From Dokdonia sp. Hel_I_53 (GTDB lineage: Bacteria; Bacteroidota; Bacteroidia; Flavobacteriales; Flavobacteriaceae): a stretch of DNA of 64,000 bases. Shown one piece after another: positions 35,585 to 45,228 of this stretch. The notes under the pieces were generated by a model. It did no database searches, was not told the DNA's origin, and saw only the letters and a list, made by a program, of their open reading frames with translations. The position numbers and the translations under genes are program-made. The DNA is taken from assembly GCF_007827465.1 (NCBI RefSeq), contig NZ_VISL01000001.1:2747001-2811000 (forward strand), read 5' to 3'. Position 1 is the first letter of the stretch, and every line of letters begins with the position of its first letter.

Positions 35585-35639
35585 TTGATTAGGTTTTCAA
35601 TAATTTTAAAAATAATGTGGAGCGCATCTCTTAAAGATT

Positions 35640-35647
35640 CAAACTTA
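35640..35647 (-). promoter_or_regulatory. Candidate Bacteroidota -7 element for the alcohol dehydrogenase
   Basis: The minus strand reads TAAGTTTG, a perfect TAnnTTTG match, about 57 bp upstream of the ATG at 35584. The -33 region is only TTA-like. Confidence 0.4.
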
Positions 35648-35704
35648 GAACATAATTGAATAGTAATTAATAGTTTTTTAAGACTGAAAAACTTTAATGA
35701 ATAC

Positions 35705-35719
35705 CGCTTTCGCGAAAGC
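35705..35719. repeat. Dispersed palindrome, 15 of 16 bases, intergenic
   Basis: CGCTTTCGCGAAAGC then A, between the alcohol dehydrogenase gene and the terminator of the CBM-repeat gene. Confidence 0.8.
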
Positions 35720-35773
35720 AAAAGAGGCACTCTTACATCACCTATTAGTAATAAATTTAATTTTTTCCAATAA

Positions 35774-35804
35774 AAGGTCCTCCTTAAGTTTTAAGGAGGA
35801 CCTT
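35774..35804 (-). terminator. Intrinsic terminator of the CBM-repeat gene
   Basis: AAGGTCCTCCTTAA (35774-35787), loop GTT and a perfectly complementary 14-nt arm (35791-35804), then a T-rich run on the minus strand. It lies 19 bp after the stop codon. Confidence 0.85.
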
Positions 35805-35823
35805 CATAGAGTAATACATACAA

Positions 35824-38433
35824 TTAACGCTTGATAAGTTTTATACTTTTTTTACCAAACGATGTCGTAAGTTTTGCAATGTAAATCCCAGCTTTTAATA
35901 CTGTCGCATCAATACTTAGAATTTCTTTTGAATTGTTGATTTCTAATACTTTTCGTCCAGCTATATCATAAAGACTTACTTGTGTAATGAGGCTATTCTT
36001 GCTTTCTATTTTCCACTCATTTAGTGCTGGATTAGGATACACGTTTACTACTGTGGTATCAAAATTTTCTGTGCTAAGTACAGTATTATTATGTAGATAA
36101 ATATTATCTAAAAAAAGTGTTCTAGATCCATTATCTGCACCTACCACAGTTAGAATAAATTGTCTCAAGGCATCTCTTTGCTGTGTGGAGTCATCAAAAT
36201 CGAAATCTGATAAAGGAACATCAACAGATACCCATTCACCGAAGGTTGATATAGGATTTGTTAGTCCAAATGCAGATGTTTCTCCACTGTCTCCTACGTG
36301 GTTTGAAAATTTTGGATTAGCGATAAGTCCAGCACTAAGATTGGTTTGAATCCAATAATCCATATGGAAATGCGATAAGTCTGAGTTATTTACTACCGTT
36401 CCCCAGTCAATAAGCAAGAATTGCGGATCGGGTTGCGTAAAAACAATTTTTTGAAAGTTGTCGCCATCTATAGTTTGTTCAGAAATATCTGTAGTTCCTT
36501 CGTTAAAAGCACCAAATACCACATTTGGCTGGTCTGTATAAGTATCACTATATATAGAGAAAACGGTTTCTGCATCTCTTGCTGGAGGCGCAGGTGCTGC
36601 TACAGTTGGTACAGAATCTCCACCAGTTGCTGTATCATCAAGAACGAGTGATACGTTGTCTATAATTACAATACCTGTATCTGCTCCCATATCAAACAGT
36701 ACACGTCCATCTGTGGAGCTAAAGTTTGCAACTAGAGTTAAGGTAAAGGTTTGTGAGTTTTCAGTAAGAGTTACCTCTTCTACTTGCGCTGTAAAGGGAT
36801 CTACAAATAATCCTATACCTGCAATCATCGTTCTACTAGCTGTAGTAGCATCTGTATTTGCATCAAAGGTCAAAATATAGGTTTCTCCTTCTGTAATAGC
36901 AAGGCCTCTCTGACTTAGATTTACATTAAATGCATCACCTGCGGTCGTAACGTCTGCAAAGTTAAAGCTATTTCCTCCTTCTGTCTGTAAATTAAAGGCG
37001 TTACCTTCCCATGCCGTTGCACCTTCTTCGAAATCACCGTTAGATAACAATTCGTCTCCAGCCGCTGGAGTATCATCAAGAACGAGTGATACGTTGTCTA
37101 TAATTACAGTACCTGTATCTGCTCCCATATCAAACAGTACACGTCCATCTGTGGAGCTAAAGTTTGCAACTAGAGTTAAGGTAAAGGTTTGTGAATTTTC
37201 AGTAAGAGTTACCTCTTCTACTTGCGAAGTAAAGGGATCTACAAATAGTCCTATACCTGCAATCATCGTTCTACTAGCTGTAGTAGCATCTGTATTTGCA
37301 TCAAAGGTTAAAATATAGGTTTCTCCTTCAGTAATAGCAAGACCTCTCTGACTTAGATTTACATTAAATGCATCACCTGCGGTCGTAACGTCTGCAAAGT
37401 TAAAGCTGTTTCCTCCTTCTGTCTGTACATTAAAGGCGTTACCTTCCCATGCCGTTGCACCTTCTTCGAAATCACCGTTAGATAACAATTCGTCTCCAGC
37501 CGCTGGAGTATCATCAAGAACGAGTGATACGTTGTCTATAATTACAATACCTGTATCTGCTCCCATATCAAACAGTACACGTCCATCTGTGGAGCTAAAG
37601 TTTGCAACTAGAGTTAAGGTAAAGGTTTGTGAATTTTCAGTAAGAGTTACCTCTTCTACTTGCGCTGTAAAGGGATCTACAAATAATCCTATACCTGCAA
37701 TCATCGTTCTACTAGCTGTAGTAGCATCTGTATTTGCATCAAAGGTCAAAATATAGGTTTCTCCTTCTGTAATAGCAAGGCCTCTCTGACTTAGATTTAC
37801 ATTAAATGCATCACCTGCGGTCGTAACGTCTGCAAAGTTAAAGCTGTTTCCTCCTTCTGTCTGTACATTAAAGGCGTTACCTTCCCATGCCGTTGCACCT
37901 TCTTCGAAATCACCGTTAGATAACAATTCGTCTCCAGCCGCTGGAGTATCATCAAGAACGAGTGATACGTTGTCTATAATTACAGTACCTGTATCTGCTC
38001 CCATATCAAACAGTACACGTCCATCTGTGGAGCTAAAGTTTGCAACTAGAGTTAAGGTAAAGGTTTGTGAATTTTCAGTAAGAGTTACCTCTTCTACTTG
38101 CGAAGTAAAGGGATCTACAAATAGTCCTATACCTGCAATCATCGTTCTACTAGCTGTAGTAGCATCTGTATTTGCATCAAAGGTTAAAATATAGGTTTCT
38201 CCTTCAGTAATAGCAAGACCTCTCTGACTTAGATTTACATTAAATGCATCACCTGCGGTCGTAACGTCTGCAAAGTTAAAGCTATTTCCTCCTTCTGTCT
38301 GCACATTAAAGGCGTTACCTTCCCATACCGTTGCACCTTCTTCGAAGTCACCATTAGTCAGCATATTTGTTTGAGCAAACAGGAAGTTACAAGCCGTAAA
38401 TATTAAACAAGTTAATAGTGTAATTTTTTTCAT
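35824..38433 (-). CDS. T9SS-secreted protein with four tandem CBM4_9-like modules
   Basis: This 869-residue secreted protein has a signal peptide (cleavage near FLFAQ, residue 21). Four near-identical 146-residue modules follow (about 25-170, 171-316, 317-462, 463-608). They start NGDFEEGAT and end GTVIIDNVSLVLDD, typical of the galactose-binding-like CBM4_9 fold. Next come a linker, a different CBM-like module (about 620-775, with NPKFSNHVGDSG) and a type A T9SS sorting domain (about 785-869, VYPNPALNEWKIES, ending KSIKLIKR). It is probably displayed on or released from the cell surface to bind glucan. It is divergent from the glycosidase operon, which encodes a protein with the same modules. 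Confidence 0.88.
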   Translation of the reverse strand: MKKITLLTCLIFTACNFLFAQTNMLTNGDFEEGATVWEGNAFNVQTEGGNSFNFADVTTAGDAFNVNLSQRGLAITEGETYILTFDANTDATTASRTMIAGIGLFVDPFTSQVEEVTLTENSQTFTLTLVANFSSTDGRVLFDMGADTGTVIIDNVSLVLDDTPAAGDELLSNGDFEEGATAWEGNAFNVQTEGGNSFNFADVTTAGDAFNVNLSQRGLAITEGETYILTFDANTDATTASRTMIAGIGLFVDPFTAQVEEVTLTENSQTFTLTLVANFSSTDGRVLFDMGADTGIVIIDNVSLVLDDTPAAGDELLSNGDFEEGATAWEGNAFNVQTEGGNSFNFADVTTAGDAFNVNLSQRGLAITEGETYILTFDANTDATTASRTMIAGIGLFVDPFTSQVEEVTLTENSQTFTLTLVANFSSTDGRVLFDMGADTGTVIIDNVSLVLDDTPAAGDELLSNGDFEEGATAWEGNAFNLQTEGGNSFNFADVTTAGDAFNVNLSQRGLAITEGETYILTFDANTDATTASRTMIAGIGLFVDPFTAQVEEVTLTENSQTFTLTLVANFSSTDGRVLFDMGADTGIVIIDNVSLVLDDTATGGDSVPTVAAPAPPARDAETVFSIYSDTYTDQPNVVFGAFNEGTTDISEQTIDGDNFQKIVFTQPDPQFLLIDWGTVVNNSDLSHFHMDYWIQTNLSAGLIANPKFSNHVGDSGETSAFGLTNPISTFGEWVSVDVPLSDFDFDDSTQQRDALRQFILTVVGADNGSRTLFLDNIYLHNNTVLSTENFDTTVVNVYPNPALNEWKIESKNSLITQVSLYDIAGRKVLEINNSKEILSIDATVLKAGIYIAKLTTSFGKKSIKLIKR
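36610..38361 (-). repeat. Four tandem 438-bp repeats encoding CBM-like modules
   Basis: The units cover 38361-37924, 37923-37486, 37485-37048 and 37047-36610. They are nearly identical at DNA level. Small differences alternate: units 1 and 3 share one set (protein FTSQ and TGTV), units 2 and 4 the other (FTAQ and TGIV). This points to duplication of an 876-bp two-unit block. Confidence 0.9.
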
Positions 38434-38711
38434 AAGTTTTTATTTAAGTATTGGATCTTGATGTAATAAGATAATTTCATAAAATTAACAGAATAACTGC
38501 ATTATTACGCGAAATGTTTTGTTAAATTTAAAAATAATGACTTTGCAGACTTATATTTTGAGGATATAATAAACTTAGCATTTGTTGCGGTAATTCATAT
38601 TATTGAATAGATACTTAATTTAAAAAACTTTACAATCATTCAGTTTATGATGTTTATTTATATTTTATAATTATAAATGATTTGAGTAATTTGGAAAAAA
38701 ATAATGGCTAT

Positions 38712-41700
38712 ATGAAAAATTACTATGCATTAATTTTACTCTTTATTCTTCCACTATACGCTTTTGCTCAAAGTAAAAACGTAACAATTGAGACTACAAC
38801 AGAGGGATCAAAACTTATTGTTGGGGGAGAAGATTTTATTATTAATGGAATGAATTGGGATTATGTTCCAATAGGAACTACAATAGCAACTACAGCATAC
38901 CAATTCTGGAACCAGCCTGATGAAATTATTGCTACTGCATTAGATTCAGAAATGGCGCTTCTCAAAAATATGGGCGTAAACACTGTACGTTTATATACTG
39001 GTGTTCAACCAAAATGGGTAAAATATATCTATGAGAAATATGGGATTTATACAATGCTCAACCATTCTTTTGGAAGGTATGGGCTAACTATAGATGGTTC
39101 TTGGAAACCTAATACTGATTATGGTGACCCCAAAGTCAGAGAATTGTTGTTAAGAGAAACTACAGCGTTAGCAAATCAATTTAAAGGAACTCCTGGATTA
39201 TTAATGTTTCTTTTGGGAAATGAAAATAATTATGGTCTTTTTTGGGATGGAGCAGAAACAGAAGATATTCCTGTAGAAGATAGAAAATCTACAAAAAGAG
39301 CTCGAGAGATGTATACGCTTTTTAACGAGGCTGCTATCGCAATGAAGATTAGTGATAATAAACACCCAATTGCTATTTGTAATGGAGATGTTTTGTTTTT
39401 AGATATAATAGCAAAGGAGTGCCCTGACATCGATATTTACGGGACTAATATGTATAGAGGAGCTTCTTTTGGAGATGCTTTTGAAAAAGTAAAAACGATG
39501 TACGGGAAGCCTTTGATGTTTACAGAATTTGGAGCAGATGCTTTCAACACTAAGGAAAACCAAGAAGATGAAGAATCACAAGCGCATTATTTAGTTAAGA
39601 ATTGGGAAGAGATCTACGCAAATGTTGCTGGGCTTGGAAAAACAGGAAATTCAATTGGCGGATTTACATTTCAGTTTAGCGATGGTTGGTGGAAAATTGG
39701 ACAGACAACTAATCTTGATATTCACGATACAGATGCAACCTGGCCTAATGGAGGGTATCAAAATGATTTTGTTGAAGGACAAAACAATATGAATGAGGAG
39801 TGGTTCGGAATATGCGCAAAAGGTCCAACTAATGAAAAGGGACTCTACACTCTTTATCCAAGGGCTGCTTATTACGCACTAAAAGAAGCACATAACTTTA
39901 GCCCTTTTGAATCTACAGCTTCCGACTTGCAGAATCATTTTAACAATATTCAAATTATGGAAGCATTGTTAAAGGCTCGTGGGGATCAAGCTGCTTTAAA
40001 AGCCTCTACTGGAGGCTCAAAAATAGGCATAAGCTCTTTAAGAGCAGAGTTTACAACATTTAATACTGGAGGAAAACGTATAACTACACCAGAAAATGCA
40101 GACCCTAATGCTTCAATTTTTCCTGATGAGTTAGGTTTTGATAATATGGAATCTTATTATATTGGTGTAGAAGCAAATCCTTCTCCAGGATTAAGAGCAA
40201 ATGTAGTCACAAACATTATTGGAAACGTAGCCAGCAATCCTATAAATGAAATATTTTATGAGAATAGAGGGAGGCCAGTATCTGTAACATCAGATTCTGG
40301 AGAGGTCACGCTAGTTGATAATAATAGAGTACAGATTTATCAAGCAGAAGTAAATTGGCAATCAAAGTATGTAGATTCAAAAGCATTTTATCGTACAGGA
40401 CATTATCATTGGGGTTATGAGGGAGATTTCTTTGGGCTATATCCTGAGGCAAACTATGGCCCTAATATTGACATTTATAACGGAGTAGCCCCTTTTGGCT
40501 TTGAATTTGAGGGCAAAAAGGAGTTAGATGGTTTTAAAGTAGCCTTTGGACCAGAGTTATGGTGGGGAGCAAATCCAGCGGTGTTAGTGAAGTATCAAAC
40601 CCAAATTGGAAAATATAAAATGGCTGGTATTTTTCATGAAGATATAGCAGATCGTGGTGCGGGAATTAGTTCTGTAGCGATTCCTCAGCCAAGAACCCGT
40701 AGAGCTACAGCTTATATTCAACGTGGATTTAATAAATTTACAGTTGAACTAGGCGGTATTTGGGGAGGGCAACCATTAAATGGAAGAGACTATCAAGTGG
40801 TTAAAGAAGAAGATAATGTGACCAATGTATACATTAACAAGGTTAATACCAAAGATAACTGGGGAGGTAAAGCTAAGGTTACTTACGCAGGTGGTAAAAT
40901 TAATTGGTATGCACAAGCAGCCGCACAAGGGCTCGTAGCTTTTGGAGGCGCAGACTACACACAGACCTTTACTGGGTGGAGATTAAAAGATAGTGGTAGT
41001 GGAAATCAATATAATTTTTTAACAGGATTTACCTATACCGTAGGCAATTTACAAATTGCACCCAACTTTTTGTGGCAAGAGCCCATAGTGGATCCCATTC
41101 CGCTTGGCTCTCCAGCACCTGCAAGAGCTAGAAATATATTAGTAGATCCTTTTGTGGTGAGAGCTAACCGTAAAACTACTGCGGGGGAGCTATTACTTAC
41201 GTACGATCCTACACCAGGTTCTTGGTTTTATCAATGGGATAATGATCGAGCAGAAGACGCAACATTTGCAGCAAACTTAGGATTTGTATATAGAGCACAG
41301 CCTACTACACAAGATGCTGCAATTGGATTTTTTGGAGATAGCAGAGAGCCAGTAGCCTTTGATGCGGCTCCACCAGCTCAAGATTTATGGGAATTTCATG
41401 GTAGAGTGGTCTCTAAAATCACGCCTAGTTTTGGAGTGATAGGTAACTTTTACGGTGGAAATGCGCAGGCGAGAGGAAGCGATAATCGCTTAATATATAG
41501 ATACGGAGCAGATGCTCGTGTGATCTATGAAAAATTTAAATTGATATCTGAAATTAAGGTTGATGACTGGGGTCCATACGATTACCACAGAGATTTTAAC
41601 TTGACCTTCCCTTTACAATTACAATTAGACCTGTCTACAACATTTGGAAAACAAGATTGGTTTATACTTCCTAGTACCCGTTTTGGTGTGCGCTACACAT

Positions 41701-41819
41701 GGCGTTCATTGAATAATTTTTCACCTCGATATGAATTTCAAAATCCAATAGACTTGGGTTTTGCTAATGGTTCTGAGTGGGAAATTAGAACCTATTTACA
41801 CCTTAATATTGGAAAATAA
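38712..41819 (+). CDS. Clan-A-type glycosidase fused to a C-terminal outer-membrane-like beta-barrel
   Basis: I chose the ATG at 38712 because a clean signal peptide begins there (cleavage near LYAFAQ); a TTG at 38682 would add ten residues. The mature N-terminal half is a TIM-barrel glycosidase. The likely acid/base is Glu171 in LLGNENNYG and the likely nucleophile is Glu272 in FTEFGADAF, about 100 residues apart as in clan GH-A; the exact GH family is uncertain. From about residue 470 to the end (1035) the sequence changes to alternating, aromatic-rich beta-strands (for example GNFYGGNAQARGSDNRLIYRYGAD-type hairpins), as in outer-membrane barrels. It is the first gene of an operon with a CBM lipoprotein and a GH16 enzyme, so beta-glucan is the likely substrate. 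Confidence 0.8.
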   Translation: MKNYYALILLFILPLYAFAQSKNVTIETTTEGSKLIVGGEDFIINGMNWDYVPIGTTIATTAYQFWNQPDEIIATALDSEMALLKNMGVNTVRLYTGVQPKWVKYIYEKYGIYTMLNHSFGRYGLTIDGSWKPNTDYGDPKVRELLLRETTALANQFKGTPGLLMFLLGNENNYGLFWDGAETEDIPVEDRKSTKRAREMYTLFNEAAIAMKISDNKHPIAICNGDVLFLDIIAKECPDIDIYGTNMYRGASFGDAFEKVKTMYGKPLMFTEFGADAFNTKENQEDEESQAHYLVKNWEEIYANVAGLGKTGNSIGGFTFQFSDGWWKIGQTTNLDIHDTDATWPNGGYQNDFVEGQNNMNEEWFGICAKGPTNEKGLYTLYPRAAYYALKEAHNFSPFESTASDLQNHFNNIQIMEALLKARGDQAALKASTGGSKIGISSLRAEFTTFNTGGKRITTPENADPNASIFPDELGFDNMESYYIGVEANPSPGLRANVVTNIIGNVASNPINEIFYENRGRPVSVTSDSGEVTLVDNNRVQIYQAEVNWQSKYVDSKAFYRTGHYHWGYEGDFFGLYPEANYGPNIDIYNGVAPFGFEFEGKKELDGFKVAFGPELWWGANPAVLVKYQTQIGKYKMAGIFHEDIADRGAGISSVAIPQPRTRRATAYIQRGFNKFTVELGGIWGGQPLNGRDYQVVKEEDNVTNVYINKVNTKDNWGGKAKVTYAGGKINWYAQAAAQGLVAFGGADYTQTFTGWRLKDSGSGNQYNFLTGFTYTVGNLQIAPNFLWQEPIVDPIPLGSPAPARARNILVDPFVVRANRKTTAGELLLTYDPTPGSWFYQWDNDRAEDATFAANLGFVYRAQPTTQDAAIGFFGDSREPVAFDAAPPAQDLWEFHGRVVSKITPSFGVIGNFYGGNAQARGSDNRLIYRYGADARVIYEKFKLISEIKVDDWGPYDYHRDFNLTFPLQLQLDLSTTFGKQDWFILPSTRFGVRYTWRSLNNFSPRYEFQNPIDLGFANGSEWEIRTYLHLNIGK

Positions 41820-41825
41820 AAGATT

Positions 41826-44111
41826 ATGAAATATACTTTTTTAAATAAGACTTTTTACGCTTTCGCGAAAGCGGTCATCCTTTTATTATTTGTGGGCTGT
41901 CAGCCAGATGATGAAAATTTAGAACTAGCAACCTTTCCTACAACTGCAGAAATCTTTATTGATGGATTCAGTGCTGGATTGCAATACGATGCTTTTGGAG
42001 AATCAAAGGTAACAGCATTTGATGTGGATACCCAAAATACATTTGAAGGAGCTGCATCGATGCGTTTTGATATTCCTAATACGAGTGATCCTCAAGGTGG
42101 ATTTGCCGGTGGTGTTTTTTCTACATCAAGTGGAAGAGATTTAACGGGCTATAACGTATTAACTTTTTATGCTAGAGCATCTAGAGGTGAGACTATTAAT
42201 CAAATTGGTTTTGGCCTCACTTTTCAAGGTGAAACCTATAGAACCCAGGTGTCTAATCTTCAAGTAGGGACAGCTTGGCAAAAATATTACATTCCAATTC
42301 CTAATGCAGCAAAGCTTACCCAAGAAAGAGGGATGCTATGGATTGCAGAAGCGGCAGATAATGGTGAAGCGTATCAATTATATATAGATGAGGTTAAGTT
42401 TGAAAACCTAAATACTCTTATATTGGAAGAAGCTGGTATTGTAGAGGGGCAAGATCGTGTATTTCCAGCAAACCTTGGAAGTACAATTCCAGTAAATGGA
42501 AGTTTTGCAAACTATAACCTCCCAGATGGATTATTGCAACGCGTAGAAGCTGCGCCAGGTTATTTTGATTTTACTTCTTCTAATACGGCCGTAGCCACGG
42601 TAGATGAAATAGGTGTTATTTTTGTGGAGGGATCTGAAGGTTTTTCCATTGTTACGGCTATGCTAGTCGATGTTCCTGCAGTAGGCTCTATTACTGTAGG
42701 GATGGAGCCCTTACCACCATCGCCTAATGTAGACGATTCTCAGGCTTTAGGGTTTACGATGCCAATAGGTTTTGAATCCAGTACTGTAAATTATGCAATA
42801 GAAGGATTTGAAGGAGCATCTTCTGCAATAGTCACAAACCCAAATATAACGGGAATTAATACAACAAACACTGTCTTAAGATCAGAAAAAACACAAGGAT
42901 CACAGTTCTTTGCAGGAACATTACTCAACTTAGAGGCACCTATTGACTTTGCAACTTCTGAAATTTTAAGCATAAAGACACTATCGCCCAAAGGTGATAT
43001 CCCAGTAAGGATTGCCATAGAAAATCAAGCAATAGGTGGAGATTCTCAAGTTTTTGTGGATGTAAATACGACAGCTATAAATGAGTGGGAAGAATTATTA
43101 TTTAACTTTTCAGGACAGCTAGACCCCAACGTTTCTTATGATCGTATTGTGATCTTTTTTGAATTTGTGACAGACTTAGCGGGTGATGGATCTACCTACT
43201 ACGCAGACGACTTTTTTGTCATAGGCTCAGATCCAATAAACACAGGAGAAAACAATAATGGAGATAATTTATTATCAAATGGTGATTTTGAACAAGGTAT
43301 GGTAGACTGGTTTGGTAATGCTTTTAATGTTCAAATGGAGGGCGGTAATAGTTATAATTTTGCAAACGTTGTCACCGCGGGTAATGCTTTTGATGTAAAT
43401 TTAAGTCAGTCTGTAACATTAATAGAGGGAGAGATTTATACGTTAACTTTTGATGCATCTTCTGATACAAATCGCTCTATAATCGCAGGAATAGGTCTTA
43501 ATGAAAATCCTTTTACATCTGTAACTGAAACTATAAACTTAACACCCACATCTCAAACATACACACTTACTCTAACTGCCACAGGCGTAGGGTCTTCAAA
43601 TGGAAGGGTGCTTTTTGATATGGGAGCAGATACTGGAGTAGTTGCAATAGACAACGTTATACTTACTTTTGGTGATACTGGAGGAGGAGGTTCTAGCGGA
43701 GAACTTTTAGGTAATGGAGATTTTGAACAAGGAGCCACGGTCTGGGAAGGAAATGCTTTTAATGTGCAGACAGATGGTGGTAATAGCTATAATTTTGCAA
43801 ACGTAGCTACAGCAGGAAATGCCTTTGATGTAAATCTCAGTCAGCGTTTAACTATAGTCGAGAATGAAACATATACTCTTACATTTGAAGCATCATCTGA
43901 CGGGAATAGAACCATGGTGGTTGGTATAGGACTATTTGAAGCTCCATTTACAGCAGTAACAGAAACTGTAAGTTTAACAAATACAACACAAACATTTACG
44001 CTCACTTTAACGGCAACTGGTTTTGGCAATTCTAATAGTCGTGTACTGTTTGATATGGGAGCAGATACTGGGGTAGTGGTTATTGATAATGTATCGCTTA
44101 TTCAGAATTAG
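41826..44111 (+). CDS. Multi-domain carbohydrate-binding lipoprotein
   Basis: The 761-residue surface lipoprotein has its acylated Cys25 in LLFVGC. Domains are a CBM-like beta-sandwich (about 45-200, ending LYIDEVKFENL), a Big-like segment (about 205-290), a second CBM-like region (about 300-465, ending YYADDFFVIG) and two modules of the CBM4_9-like family (about 480-615 and 630-761). These two start NGDFEQG and end VVAIDNVILTF or VVVIDNVSLIQN. They belong to the same family as the four modules of the divergent T9SS protein. A perfect palindrome copy encodes AFAKA (residues 12-16) inside the signal peptide. It lies 6 bp after the glycosidase-barrel gene and 28 bp before the GH16 gene. Its role is probably glucan capture. 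Confidence 0.85.
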   Translation: MKYTFLNKTFYAFAKAVILLLFVGCQPDDENLELATFPTTAEIFIDGFSAGLQYDAFGESKVTAFDVDTQNTFEGAASMRFDIPNTSDPQGGFAGGVFSTSSGRDLTGYNVLTFYARASRGETINQIGFGLTFQGETYRTQVSNLQVGTAWQKYYIPIPNAAKLTQERGMLWIAEAADNGEAYQLYIDEVKFENLNTLILEEAGIVEGQDRVFPANLGSTIPVNGSFANYNLPDGLLQRVEAAPGYFDFTSSNTAVATVDEIGVIFVEGSEGFSIVTAMLVDVPAVGSITVGMEPLPPSPNVDDSQALGFTMPIGFESSTVNYAIEGFEGASSAIVTNPNITGINTTNTVLRSEKTQGSQFFAGTLLNLEAPIDFATSEILSIKTLSPKGDIPVRIAIENQAIGGDSQVFVDVNTTAINEWEELLFNFSGQLDPNVSYDRIVIFFEFVTDLAGDGSTYYADDFFVIGSDPINTGENNNGDNLLSNGDFEQGMVDWFGNAFNVQMEGGNSYNFANVVTAGNAFDVNLSQSVTLIEGEIYTLTFDASSDTNRSIIAGIGLNENPFTSVTETINLTPTSQTYTLTLTATGVGSSNGRVLFDMGADTGVVAIDNVILTFGDTGGGGSSGELLGNGDFEQGATVWEGNAFNVQTDGGNSYNFANVATAGNAFDVNLSQRLTIVENETYTLTFEASSDGNRTMVVGIGLFEAPFTAVTETVSLTNTTQTFTLTLTATGFGNSNSRVLFDMGADTGVVVIDNVSLIQN
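41858..41873. repeat. Dispersed palindrome, perfect, in lipoprotein signal peptide
   Basis: Perfect CGCTTTCGCGAAAGCG, read as AFAKA at residues 12-16, at the start of the hydrophobic core. Confidence 0.85.
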
Positions 44112-44139
44112 GTAAATACTATTTTAAAAAGAAATTGAG

Positions 44140-45009
44140 ATGAAATTACTAAATACATTGAAACTATTGTTTTTGACAACAATAATTTCATCAGGATTAC
44201 TAAGCTGTGTTGACGATGAGGGAACTTCTGCAGGAACACAATTAAATTTACAACTCCTTTTTGAAGATAACTTTGATGGGGCAGCTGGCGAGTCGATAAA
44301 TACTGATAATTGGAATTTTGATATAGGTACTGGCTCTAATGGATGGGGTAACCAAGAATTACAATACTATACAGATCGTCCAGAGAATATTTCTTTAGAC
44401 GGTAACGGTCACATGGTTATTACAGCACGAAGAGAATCATATTTAGGATCACAATTTACATCTGCTAGAATCAATACAAAAGATAAAGTAGAGCAAAAGT
44501 ACGGTCGGTTTGAGGCTCGTATAAAAATGCCCGGAGGACGTGGTGTATGGCCTGCATTTTGGATGCTAGGTAGTGTTATAGAGACGACTCCAGATAATGA
44601 CCCCGCGACTTTACAATGGCCTTTTGTAGGAGAAATCGATATTTCAGAAATACGGGGGCAAGAACCATATCGAACTAACGCTGCACTTCATGGGCCTGGC
44701 TATTCTGGTGGTGGAGCAATTACTGGAAATTACGATCTTGTAAATGATCGATTTGATGCAGGTTTCCATACCTATGCAACAGAGTGGAATCCAGGTTTTA
44801 TAGATTTTTTTATTGATGACATACGATATTTGAGATTTTCAAGAGATGATATTCCAGAAGATGGGGAATGGGTTTTTGATGACCATTCGTTTTTCATGCT
44901 TCTTAATGTAGCGGTAGGAGGCTCCTTTGTCGGTTTTCCTGTAGATCAAACGCCGCTTCCACAAACTATGGTAGTAGATTACGTAAGAATCTATGATTTA
45001 GGTAACTAA
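44140..45009 (+). CDS. GH16 endo-beta-1,3-glucanase (laminarinase-like) lipoprotein
   Basis: The 289-residue enzyme has a lipoprotein signal (Cys23 in LLSC). The GH16 jelly-roll carries the catalytic motif GEIDISEI, with nucleophile Glu165, Asp167 and acid/base Glu170. Flanking family features are WNFDIGTGSNGWGNQELQYYT near residue 65, RFEARIKMPGGRGVWPAFWM, and FMLLNVAVGGSFVGFP near the C-terminus. The EIDxxE form without an inserted Met bulge and the WGNQELQYYT loop fit laminarinases rather than carrageenases or agarases. It is the last gene of the glucan operon and would cut laminarin at the cell surface. Confidence 0.93.
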   Translation: MKLLNTLKLLFLTTIISSGLLSCVDDEGTSAGTQLNLQLLFEDNFDGAAGESINTDNWNFDIGTGSNGWGNQELQYYTDRPENISLDGNGHMVITARRESYLGSQFTSARINTKDKVEQKYGRFEARIKMPGGRGVWPAFWMLGSVIETTPDNDPATLQWPFVGEIDISEIRGQEPYRTNAALHGPGYSGGGAITGNYDLVNDRFDAGFHTYATEWNPGFIDFFIDDIRYLRFSRDDIPEDGEWVFDDHSFFMLLNVAVGGSFVGFPVDQTPLPQTMVVDYVRIYDLGN

Positions 45010-45228
45010 TAATATTGTCTTTTTTGAGACTACCAATTTTGAAAACTTTTCTTTTTATTTAAAAAAATAGACAATCCTATCTTTCAAAATACATTATAGT
45101 AGTGTAGGAATTCATAAGACTGGTCCTAAGCTGTGCTATTCTTTTGAAAATAGTACAGAATGTTGAGAGTGCTCTTTAGCCAAGAGAGTTGCTAAAAAAA
45201 AATTTAAACTGGAAAAAATGAAAGAGAT

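Noticed and set aside
36656..38194. Four evenly spaced 74-residue plus-strand ORFs
   Set aside because: They are antisense shadows of the four CBM repeats; their identity and 438-bp spacing come from the repeat DNA, and the proteins have no recognisable features.
36610..38361. CRISPR-like regular repeats
   Set aside because: The 438-bp units have no spacers, are fully coding, and no cas gene is near.
35824..45009. Complete polysaccharide utilisation locus with SusC/SusD
   Set aside because: No TonB-dependent receptor or SusD-like gene occurs in the window; only binding proteins, the glycosidase-barrel and GH16 are seen.
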